Source: Cupriavidus sp. WKF15
GTDB taxonomy: Bacteria > Pseudomonadota > Gammaproteobacteria > Burkholderiales > Burkholderiaceae
Length of the DNA: 64,000 bases
Reading direction: 5' to 3'
Assembly: GCF_029278605.1 (NCBI RefSeq)
Contig: NZ_CP119573.1
Coordinates: 2,108,001 to 2,172,000 of the forward strand
A program made the position numbers and the translations under genes. This document shows positions 26,424-33,104 of the stretch, one piece after another; positions within the stretch are counted from its first letter, which is position 1; each line of letters begins with the position of its first letter. The notes beneath the pieces were generated by a model, which saw only the letters and a list, made by a program, of their open reading frames with translations, did no database searches and was not told where the DNA came from.

Positions 26424-28500
26424 GGGACTCTCCATCGGTCGGGGCACGGGGCGGATACAGTGCCAGGCGCACGCTGGCGAGTGCTGCCAGCGCGGCGCGC
26501 GGGTAGCTGCCCGACGGCTCGGCGAGCGCAGTCCAGGCCGCGTCGAGCCTGGCGGCCAGCGCGGGCGGCGGCGCGACTTCGTGGCCGGCATGCGAGCAGT
26601 GGCGGTAGTAGCGGGCAACGCCGGCCAGCGCCCGCTCGACGGCGCGGCGGCGCGCGGCAGGCAGGTCCACGCAGCCGCGCCGCAGGACGAGGGCGGCGGA
26701 TTCGACCAGGAACGCCGCGACGCTGCCGCCGGTGCGATGCCGCCCGGCCACCGGCGGCCACTGCCGCAACAGGCGGTCGAGCATGCGGCCGCGCAGCCGC
26801 GCACTGTTGACCGGCGCGCGCGGGTGGGCCACCAGCGCGATGTCGCGCCAGTTGGCACGGGCCAGCCGGTAAGCCACGAGCTGGCGGCCGAATGGCTGCA
26901 TCAGCGCGGCCCATAGTGCGGAGAAGCACAGCGCCGCCAGGCTGGCCAGGCTGCTGTTGAAGATGTCGGCAAAGTGCGCGGCACTGAACTGCGGCATGCC
27001 GGCGAACGACGCCGACGTGACCGCAAGCAGCACGCCGAACAGCGCGTAGCGCGATTGCGTCGTCAGCGCCCCGATGACGAGGTAGGGCCAGAACAGCAGC
27101 AGCGCCAGCGAACTGAAGTCATGGGCCAGCACCAGCACGACGAACTGGTAGTACCAGGCCAGCAGCGCACAGGCCACGCTCCACACCACCACGCGCCTGG
27201 CCATCAGCCGCGGCTGGTCGGCGGTGGCGATGAAGCAGCTTGCCAGCGCCGCCAGCCCGACGGGGCCGGCGCCGTCCACCCAGCCCGACGCCATCCACAG
27301 CAGGCCGGCGACCAGCGTCGCCGTGCCCGCGGTCATGGCGCGAAACAGGAGCCGCGCGTGGTCGTGGTGCCGGTCCTGTCCCGCGGGCTCGACGCGATAG
27401 CGGAGCACGGCGGGCTCGGCGCCGCCCGGTTGCAGGCTGGCCTGCAACAGGCGGCAGTCCTGCCACAGGTCGTCCAGTTCGTCGAGATACTCGCTGGCGG
27501 CTGCCACCAGCCGCGCATGCCAGCCCGCCGTGGCGGGCGGCGTCGAACTGGCCGGGCGGCAAACGCTCAGCGGGCGGCTGGCGCCGGGCGCGCCGCCAAT
27601 CCACGCCACGGTAGCGCCCAGACGCTGTGCTACCGCATCGGGCAGGCCTTCCTGCGACTGACGCAGCGCGGCGACGGCATCGGCCAGCGCCAGCACGCGC
27701 GGCAGCAGCGCGGCCATCCGCTGGTGCAGCGCGCGGGCATGCCGCAGCGCTGGTGCGCCATCGGTTTCATAGGCGAGTTGTGCAAGCTGGGTTTCCATCG
27801 CGACGATGTCGGCGGCCAGCACGCTGAAGCTGTCATGGCGGCGCGCCGGGCTCACGCCGGCGCCGAGCATGTCCTGGATCCAGCGGGAAGCGTGCGACAG
27901 CCACGTGGACGCACGCGCCGCCAGCGCGGGCCGCGTGCGGACGGGAAACACCACGGCGCTGACCACGCTGGCGCAGACAATGCCGATCACGATTTCCTCG
28001 ATACGGGCCAGCGCGACCGCAAACACAGTCCCGGGCACGGTGACCGTGGGCAGCGCCACGATCGGCAGCGTGTACGCGGCCAGCAGGCAGATGTAGTTGC
28101 GCGGTGCCGGCTCCAGCAGGGACAGGTAGAGCAGTGTACCGGTCCAGCAGGCAATGGCCGCCATCAGCAGCACGGGCTCGTCGATCAGCAGCGGCACCAG
28201 CGCCACCGCGCACAAGGCGCCGAGCAGCGTGCCGGCCACGCGGTAGGTGCCCTTGGCGTAGGTGGCCCCGGCCAGCGGGCTGGATACCAGGTACACCGTG
28301 GCCAGGGCCCAGTACGGCCGCGGCAGCCCAAGCGCCAGGGCCGCGTACAGCGCGAGCATTGCGGCGCCGAACACCTTGAGCGAATGGATCCACGGTGCCA
28401 GGTCCGGCCGCGCGGCCCAGGCCGCCGCCAGGGCGCAAGCCGCGCCGCCGGTACGGCTGGCTGGCGGCCTGGCGCGGGTGGAAGTGCCGGATGCTGGCAT
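26410..28500 (-). CDS. FUSC-family inner membrane efflux transporter, second copy
   Basis: This 696-residue paralogue of the protein at 3750-5762 has the same two helix blocks. The first contains KVFGAAMLALYAALALGLPR and PYWALATVYLVSSPLAGATY; the second, WMASGWVDGAGPVGLAALAS. A long cytoplasmic middle segment separates them. MPASGTST at 28500 is the first ATG, nine bases after the DUF2474 stop, so it appears co-transcribed with cydAB. The N-terminus is about 35 residues longer than in the first copy and rich in Ala/Arg, so an internal start is possible. Substrate unknown. Confidence 0.85.
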   Translation of the reverse strand: MPASGTSTRARPPASRTGGAACALAAAWAARPDLAPWIHSLKVFGAAMLALYAALALGLPRPYWALATVYLVSSPLAGATYAKGTYRVAGTLLGALCAVALVPLLIDEPVLLMAAIACWTGTLLYLSLLEPAPRNYICLLAAYTLPIVALPTVTVPGTVFAVALARIEEIVIGIVCASVVSAVVFPVRTRPALAARASTWLSHASRWIQDMLGAGVSPARRHDSFSVLAADIVAMETQLAQLAYETDGAPALRHARALHQRMAALLPRVLALADAVAALRQSQEGLPDAVAQRLGATVAWIGGAPGASRPLSVCRPASSTPPATAGWHARLVAAASEYLDELDDLWQDCRLLQASLQPGGAEPAVLRYRVEPAGQDRHHDHARLLFRAMTAGTATLVAGLLWMASGWVDGAGPVGLAALASCFIATADQPRLMARRVVVWSVACALLAWYYQFVVLVLAHDFSSLALLLFWPYLVIGALTTQSRYALFGVLLAVTSASFAGMPQFSAAHFADIFNSSLASLAALCFSALWAALMQPFGRQLVAYRLARANWRDIALVAHPRAPVNSARLRGRMLDRLLRQWPPVAGRHRTGGSVAAFLVESAALVLRRGCVDLPAARRRAVERALAGVARYYRHCSHAGHEVAPPPALAARLDAAWTALAEPSGSYPRAALAALASVRLALYPPRAPTDGESHARH

Positions 28501-28509
28501 GCCCCGCGC

Positions 28510-28647
28510 TCAGCTTGAAAGACCGGCCGCGCGCATCAGCAGCCGCATCAGGCAGGCAAAGACGAAGACCGTGCCGACGCCCGCCGCCCAGAGCGCCAGC
28601 AGCCAGCCCAGGCGGCTCGCCAGCGGCGATTTCATGATCCTGGCCAT
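28510..28647 (-). CDS. DUF2474 small subunit of the bd oxidase (CydX-like position)
   Basis: The 45-residue single-helix protein MARIMKSPLASRLGWLLALW continues AAGVGTVFVFACLMRLLMRA. It follows cydB with its ATG overlapping the cydB stop by one base (TGATG), the place where CydX/DUF2474 proteins occur. It probably associates with and stabilises the CydAB complex in the cytoplasmic membrane. The call rests on size, topology, LGWLLALWAAGV and position. Confidence 0.75.
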   Translation of the reverse strand: MARIMKSPLASRLGWLLALWAAGVGTVFVFACLMRLLMRAAGLSS

Positions 28648-29654
28648 CAGTGGTACCCCTCGCCGCGACGGACCTTGCCGCGGAACACGTAGTAGGACCA
28701 CGACGTGTACGCCAGGATGATGGGCACGATGAACAGGGTGCCGACCAGCGCGAAGCCCTGGCTCTGCGGCGGCGACGATGCGGCCCAGATCGAGATCGAC
28801 GGCGGGATGATGTTGGGCCACACGCTGATCGCCAGGCCGGTGTAGCCCATGAAGACCATCAGCAGCGCGTACAGGAACGGGGCGACGTTCGGGCGCCCGT
28901 GCAGCGAGCGCTGGATGCCGACGGCCGCGCCCAGTACCAGCAGCGGCACGGGCAGGAAGAAGAACACATTGGGCAGCGCAAACCAGCGCGCGGCGATCCC
29001 GGGGTGCGTCAGCGGCGTCCAGATGCTCACCGCGGCGATCATCGCCACCATCACGCCGGTCAGCACGTTGGTCACGCGCAGCATGGTCCATTGCAGCCGG
29101 CCCTCCGTCTTCATGATGAGCCAGGTGACACCGAGGAAGGCGTAGGTAATGACGACCCCGACGCCGGTGAAGATCGGGAACGGTGCCAGCCAGTCGAGCG
29201 CGCCGCCGGTGTAGGTCGTGCCCTGCATGGCAATGCCATCAATATAGGCGCCAAGCGTCACACCCTGGAAGAACGCCGCGACGACCGAGCCCCACGTGAA
29301 GGCGGCGTCCCAGTACGGGCGGCTGCGGTCGCTGGCCTTGAAGCGGAACTCGAACGCCACGCCACGGAAGATCAGGCCCAGCAGCATCAGCATCAGCGGC
29401 AGGTAGAACGCGCTGAGGAGCACCGAATAGGCCAGCGGAAAGGCGCCGAGCAGCGCCGCGCCACCAAGCACCAGCCAGGTTTCGTTGCCGTCCCAGACCG
29501 GCGCGACGGTGTTCATCATCACGTCGCGGTCATGGCGATCGCCGACGAACGGAAACAGGATGCCGACGCCCAGGTCGAATCCGTCCATGATGACGTACAT
29601 CATCACGCCGAAGAAGATCAGGCAGGCCCAGATGGCAGGAAGGTTGATACCCAT
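28647..29654 (-). CDS. cydB: Cytochrome bd-type quinol oxidase subunit II
   Basis: This 335-residue subunit begins MGINLPAIWACLIFFGVMMY and continues VIMDGFDLGVGILFPF, the CydB signature, then APVWDGNETWLVLGG. Eight or more helices are visible, ending YTSWSYYVFRGKVRRGEGYH. The start is set by homology and an aggtg SD; the longer frame upstream overlaps cydA out of frame. It lies 13 bases after cydA. It pairs with subunit I to reduce O2 with quinol. Confidence 0.94.
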   Translation of the reverse strand: MGINLPAIWACLIFFGVMMYVIMDGFDLGVGILFPFVGDRHDRDVMMNTVAPVWDGNETWLVLGGAALLGAFPLAYSVLLSAFYLPLMLMLLGLIFRGVAFEFRFKASDRSRPYWDAAFTWGSVVAAFFQGVTLGAYIDGIAMQGTTYTGGALDWLAPFPIFTGVGVVITYAFLGVTWLIMKTEGRLQWTMLRVTNVLTGVMVAMIAAVSIWTPLTHPGIAARWFALPNVFFFLPVPLLVLGAAVGIQRSLHGRPNVAPFLYALLMVFMGYTGLAISVWPNIIPPSISIWAASSPPQSQGFALVGTLFIVPIILAYTSWSYYVFRGKVRRGEGYH

Positions 29655-29667
29655 ATTGATCACCTGT

Positions 29668-31116
29668 TCAGGAGTTGCGGTGGCCGTGCGGGGCCATGGC
29701 GGTGCGTGCGGAGGCTGCGCTGACGGCGGCCGGAACGGTGCCGACGGTGCCGGGCCCATAGGGATTCGGATGGCCGTGCGCGTGCGTGTCGGCCACGGGG
29801 CCGGCGCTCGCCAGCTTGAGCATGTAGCGGATGCCCACGCCGAAGACGACGAAATAGACCACCACGAACAGCGCCAGCGACAGCGCGACCGGGGCGGCCG
29901 CGTGCGCCGACACGGCATCCGTCGTGCGCAGCAGGCCGTAGACCACCCACGGCTGGCGGCCGATCTCGGTCGTCATCCAGCCCGCCAGCAGTGCGATCAG
30001 GCCGGCCGGCCCCATCAGCACGGCGAAGCGCAGGAAGGCGCGCGACCGGTACACGACGCCGTTGCGGCGCAGCAGCCAGCCGAGCAGGCCGAACAGGATC
30101 ATCAGCACGCCCAGGCCAACCATGGTGCGGAACGTGAAGAACAGCACCGTGGCGTTAGGCCGGTCGGCCTTGGGGAAGTCCTTCAGGCCGCGGATCTGGC
30201 CGTCCAGGGTGTGCGTGAGGATCAGACTGCCCAGGCGCGGGATCTCGATCGCATAGCGCGTCTCCTCGCGCTCCATGTCGGGAATGCCGAAGACGATCAG
30301 CGGAAAGCCATTCTTGTCGTCCTTTGCCGCGGTATTCCAGTGGCCCTCCAGCGCCGCGATCTTGGCGGGCTGGTATTCGAGCGTGTTCAGGCCATGGGCG
30401 TCGCCGACCACCGCCTGCAGCGGGGCCGAGATCAGGACCATCCACAGCGCCAGCGACAGCATCTTCTTCGCGGCCGGCACGGCGCGGCCATGCAACAGCT
30501 GCCAGGCTGACGCCGCGGCGACGAACAGGGCGGTCGACAGCAGCGCGGCAATCACCATATGCGCGAGGCGGTACGGGAACGACGGATTGAAGATCACGGC
30601 CAGCCAGTCGGTCGGCACCACCTTGCCGGCGACGATGGCGTAGCCCGCGGGCGTGTGCATCCAGCTGTTGGAGGCCAGGATCCACGTCGACGAGATCATG
30701 GTGCCGAGCGCCACCATCACTGTCGAGAAGAAGTGCAGCCCCGGCCCGACGCGGTTCCAGCCGAACAGCATCACGCCGAGGAAGCCCGCCTCCAGGAAGA
30801 ACGCGGTCAGCACTTCGTAGGTCAGCAGGGGGCCGGTCACGCCGCCCGCGAACTGCGAGAAGAACGACCAGTTGGTGCCGAACTCATAGGCCATGACCAG
30901 GCCGGACACGACGCCCATGCCGAAGTTCAGGGCGAAGATCTTGACCCAGAACTGGTAGAGGGTGCGGTAGACCGTGTCCTTCGTGAGCAGCCAGCGCGCT
31001 TCCAGGAAACCGAGGAAGCACGCCAGGCCAATGGTGATGGCGGGAAAGAGTATGTGAAAGGAAACCGTGAATCCGAACTGGATTCTGGCGAGTTCCAGAG
31101 CTGTAAGTCCATGCAT
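29668..31116 (-). CDS. cydA: Cytochrome bd-type quinol oxidase subunit I, cyanide-insensitive (CIO) type
   Basis: This 482-residue haem-bearing subunit starts MHGLTALELARIQFGFTVSF. The haem ligand region is HILFPAITIG (His21), followed by KIFALNFGMGVVSGLVMAYE and NSWMHTPAGYA. The quinol-loop region IPRLGSLILTHTLDGQIRG is short, which is the CIO form rather than the long-loop E. coli CydA. AGWMTTEIGRQPWVVYG is conserved. Start is ATG 31116 after a ggagagc SD; an upstream frame extension of 11 codons is unlikely. It is the first gene of cydA-cydB-DUF2474-FUSC-DUF1656-HlyD. It gives high-affinity, cyanide-tolerant respiration. Confidence 0.94.
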   Translation of the reverse strand: MHGLTALELARIQFGFTVSFHILFPAITIGLACFLGFLEARWLLTKDTVYRTLYQFWVKIFALNFGMGVVSGLVMAYEFGTNWSFFSQFAGGVTGPLLTYEVLTAFFLEAGFLGVMLFGWNRVGPGLHFFSTVMVALGTMISSTWILASNSWMHTPAGYAIVAGKVVPTDWLAVIFNPSFPYRLAHMVIAALLSTALFVAAASAWQLLHGRAVPAAKKMLSLALWMVLISAPLQAVVGDAHGLNTLEYQPAKIAALEGHWNTAAKDDKNGFPLIVFGIPDMEREETRYAIEIPRLGSLILTHTLDGQIRGLKDFPKADRPNATVLFFTFRTMVGLGVLMILFGLLGWLLRRNGVVYRSRAFLRFAVLMGPAGLIALLAGWMTTEIGRQPWVVYGLLRTTDAVSAHAAAPVALSLALFVVVYFVVFGVGIRYMLKLASAGPVADTHAHGHPNPYGPGTVGTVPAAVSAASARTAMAPHGHRNS

Positions 31117-31395
31117 CGATGTGCTCTCCGTGGGGGTTGCCGCCGGCATGCTGGCGGTGCGCGCGACATTACGGAGAAGGGTAGGGAATACAGCCTGTGC
31201 GGGAGGGATACAGTTTTCGGGGAAGCGGTGAAGCTCAGTTCGGGCGAGGGTTGTCTTTGCCGGACTGGCAGCAACTTCGGGGCATTCCTCCCGCGCGTGA
31301 GCGGGGCTGCGTGCCTGGGGTCACATCGCGGCGCATGCCGGTACAGATGACGCCTGCGCGCAGGATCACAGTCCTGGGCTTGCGCCTCACAAGAA
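31117..31395. other. Intergenic region upstream of cydA
   Basis: No gene is seen. It must contain the cydA promoter, reading leftward. I looked for an FNR/Anr-type TTGAT-N4-ATCAA box and did not find one. Confidence 0.4.
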
Positions 31396-31423
31396 CGAAG
31401 GACCGCCCAAGGGCGGTCCTTCG
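31396..31423 (-). terminator. Strong hairpin ending the double-glycine peptide cluster
   Basis: CGAAGGACCGCCC (31396-31408) pairs perfectly with GGGCGGTCCTTCG (31411-31423) across an AA loop. It lies 48 bases beyond the stop of the last of three tandem minus-strand genes. No long U tract follows, but such very stable GC stems commonly end transcription in high-GC genomes. It separates the peptide cluster from cydA. Confidence 0.75.
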
Positions 31424-31470
31424 CGGGAGGCGGGGCGCCAGTGGGTGCCGGCGTCCGCGTTTCGCGTGGC

Positions 31471-31731
31471 TCAGTGCTGCAGGGCCTGCACGATGCCACC
31501 GATATTGTTGATGGTGTTCGTCATGCTCTTCAGGTCGACATTGGTGCGGGTCGAGGCATCGACCTGCGTGACCGGCGCGACGATGGTGTTCGGGCTGGCG
31601 AACGACACGCCCGAGCCGCCGGTGATGGCGTTGATGGCCGAATTCACGAAGACGCTGCCGCCGCGCACGGCGCCCATCTTGGCGTGGTCAAGGTCTTGTT
31701 CGAGCGGCAGGTTCTGGATGGTCAAGGACAT
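31471..31731 (-). CDS. Double-glycine-leader small protein, paralogue 1 of 3
   Basis: This 86-residue protein starts MSLTIQNLPLEQDLDHAKMG and reaches AVRGG at residues 21-25. L14, M19 and V22 sit at -12, -7 and -4 to the Gly-Gly, as in double-glycine leaders cleaved by C39-peptidase ABC exporters. The predicted mature part (61 residues) is Asn/Ser/Val/Ile rich with GGSGVSFASPNTIVAPVTQV, no Cys and no long helix. SD aggag is well spaced. It is last in a tandem run of three, before the hairpin terminator. I recognise no named family; a secreted peptide is inferred from the leader alone. Confidence 0.8.
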   Translation of the reverse strand: MSLTIQNLPLEQDLDHAKMGAVRGGSVFVNSAINAITGGSGVSFASPNTIVAPVTQVDASTRTNVDLKSMTNTINNIGGIVQALQH

Positions 31732-31775
31732 GATGGTCTCCTGGGTAGGCTGGATTGCGCTGGTTGGGGGGTAAA

Positions 31776-32036
31776 TCAGTGCTGCAGGGCCGCGACCATG
31801 CCGCCAACGTTGTTGATCGTGTTCGTCACGCTCTTCATGTCGACGTCGGTGCGGGTCGAGGCATCGACCTGCGTGACCGGAGCATAGATCGTGTTCGGGC
31901 TGGCGAACGAAACACCCGCGCCGTTGGCGATGGCGTTGACGCCGGAGTTCACGAAGATGCTGCCGCCGCGCACGGCGCCCATCTTGGCGTGGTCAAGGTC
32001 TTGTTCGAGCGGCAGGTTCTGGATGGTCAAGGACAT
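31776..32036 (-). CDS. Double-glycine-leader small protein, paralogue 2 of 3
   Basis: This 86-residue protein is the closest relative of its downstream neighbour: residues 1-25 are identical, including DLDHAKMGAVRGG. The mature part differs at scattered positions (IFVNSGVNAIANGAGVSFA, then TIYAPVTQVDAST). It ends in the shared NTINNVGGMVAALQH. The SD (caggag) and upstream context repeat those of paralogue 1, showing duplication of gene plus ribosome-binding site. Gaps to its neighbours are 44 and 56 bases. Function unknown. Confidence 0.8.
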   Translation of the reverse strand: MSLTIQNLPLEQDLDHAKMGAVRGGSIFVNSGVNAIANGAGVSFASPNTIYAPVTQVDASTRTDVDMKSVTNTINNVGGMVAALQH

Positions 32037-32092
32037 GATGGTCTCCTGGGCAGGCTGGTTGGGCTGGTCGGGCTGAACGGGTTGGATCGGGA

Positions 32093-32353
32093 TCAGTGCT
32101 GCACGGCCTGCACGATGCCGCCGACGTTGTTGAGCAGGTTGCTGATGCTCGACAGGTTGACGTTGGTGCGGGTCGAGGCATCGACCTGGGTGACCGGGGC
32201 CACGATGATGTTGGGGCTGGCGAAGGAAACGCCGGAGCCGCCCAGGATCGCGTTGATGCCGTTGTTCAGGAACAAGCTGCCGCCACGGACGGCGCTCATG
32301 CTGGCGTGGTCGAGGTCTTGTTCGACGGGCAGGTTCTGGATGGTGAGGGACAT
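32093..32353 (-). CDS. Double-glycine-leader small protein, paralogue 3 of 3 (first in the operon)
   Basis: This is the most divergent of the three and the first transcribed. It has 86 residues and the leader LPVEQDLDHASMSAVRGG; the mature part begins SLFLNNGINAILGGSGVSFA and ends LLNNVGGIVQAVQH. The start is ATG 32353 with SD aggag; a 15-codon upstream extension of the frame lacks its own SD. A candidate sigma-54 promoter lies about 70 bases upstream. Constant blocks across all three (GVSFASPN, APVTQVDASTRT) suggest a conserved fold or recognition surface. No exporter gene is nearby. Confidence 0.8.
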   Translation of the reverse strand: MSLTIQNLPVEQDLDHASMSAVRGGSLFLNNGINAILGGSGVSFASPNIIVAPVTQVDASTRTNVNLSSISNLLNNVGGIVQAVQH

Positions 32354-32423
32354 GATGTAACTCCTTGGGGTGCTGGTCTGGTTTCGCTTAGAGAGCATCG
32401 GGTGTTGCGCTCGCAGTCATATA

Positions 32424-32439
32424 CGCATGGGGTGTGCCA
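32424..32439 (-). promoter_or_regulatory. Candidate sigma-54 (-24/-12) promoter for the peptide cluster
   Basis: On the minus strand TGGCACACCCCATGCG matches the TGGCAC-N5-TTGC pattern, with GG and GC twelve bases apart and one mismatch in the -12 element. Transcription would begin near 32413, leaving a 5' leader of about 60 bases before the first peptide gene. No sigma-54 activator gene is adjacent, and no upstream activator site was identified. Confidence 0.5.
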
Positions 32440-32663
32440 GCTCTCGTTCCAGCCCCGCGCCGCCTAATCAAGTCATTGAAATTAAAGGAAAAATCTATAC
32501 GTACCCTGGCTCTCCCGCGGGCTGTTCCCGCCGTGGCGTGTCTGGCGGCAGCAAACACATGCCGAAGCGCCTGTCTGCAGCGCGCCGACACCCGGTGCCG
32601 GATGCAGCCGACCGGTGGCCTGGAGAAAGCTAGAATGTCCGCCTTGGCTTCAGGAGCGCGGGC
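32440..32663. other. Intergenic region between the peptide cluster and DUF1801
   Basis: No gene is seen. The region includes an AT-rich patch (attgaaattaaaggaaaaat, near 32475), unlike its surroundings. It could hold an activator or IHF site for the leftward sigma-54-type promoter and the promoter of the rightward DUF1801 gene. Confidence 0.35.
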
Positions 32664-33062
32664 ATGAGGAACACCGAGGTGCAGGACGGCAAGTCTCCTT
32701 CCCAGCTGATCGACGAGAGAATCCGCGAGCTTGGTGACTGGCGGGGCGAAATGCTGGGCCGCATCCGCGCGCTGATCCGGGCCGCGGATCCGGACGTGGT
32801 GGAAGAGTGGAAGTGGCGGGGGGTTCCGGTGTGGTCGCACGACGGCATACTGTGCACCGGAGAGACATACAAGAACGTCGTGAAGATGACCTTTGCCAAA
32901 GGGGCGTCGCTGCCCGACCCTTCGAAAGTCTTCAACTCGAGCCTGGAAGGAAATACCCGGCGCGCGATCGATATCCACGAGGGCGAGGACGTCGACGAGA
33001 AGGCGCTGCGGGCGCTGATCCAGGCCGCCGTGGCGCTGAACCGGTCGAAGCCGCGGCGCTGA
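32664..33062 (+). CDS. DUF1801-domain protein
   Basis: This 132-residue protein has the YdhG-like DUF1801 pattern: IRALIRAADPDVVEEWKWRG, then VPVWSHDGILCTGETYKNVV and KMTFAKGASLPDPSKVFNSS. A basic C-terminus follows. The SD aggagcg precedes ATG 32664. Members resemble a frataxin-like fold and have no settled function. It is a single gene between the peptide cluster and the convergent histidine kinase. Confidence 0.85.
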   Translation: MRNTEVQDGKSPSQLIDERIRELGDWRGEMLGRIRALIRAADPDVVEEWKWRGVPVWSHDGILCTGETYKNVVKMTFAKGASLPDPSKVFNSSLEGNTRRAIDIHEGEDVDEKALRALIQAAVALNRSKPRR

Positions 33063-33104
33063 ACCTGGAGCCGCGGCGAACCAGGCAAACGGTTCCCTCC
33101 GGCG

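Noticed and set aside
31117..31395. FNR/Anr box upstream of cydA
   Set aside because: I searched for TTGAT-N4-ATCAA and close variants and found none, so oxygen-responsive control is not claimed.
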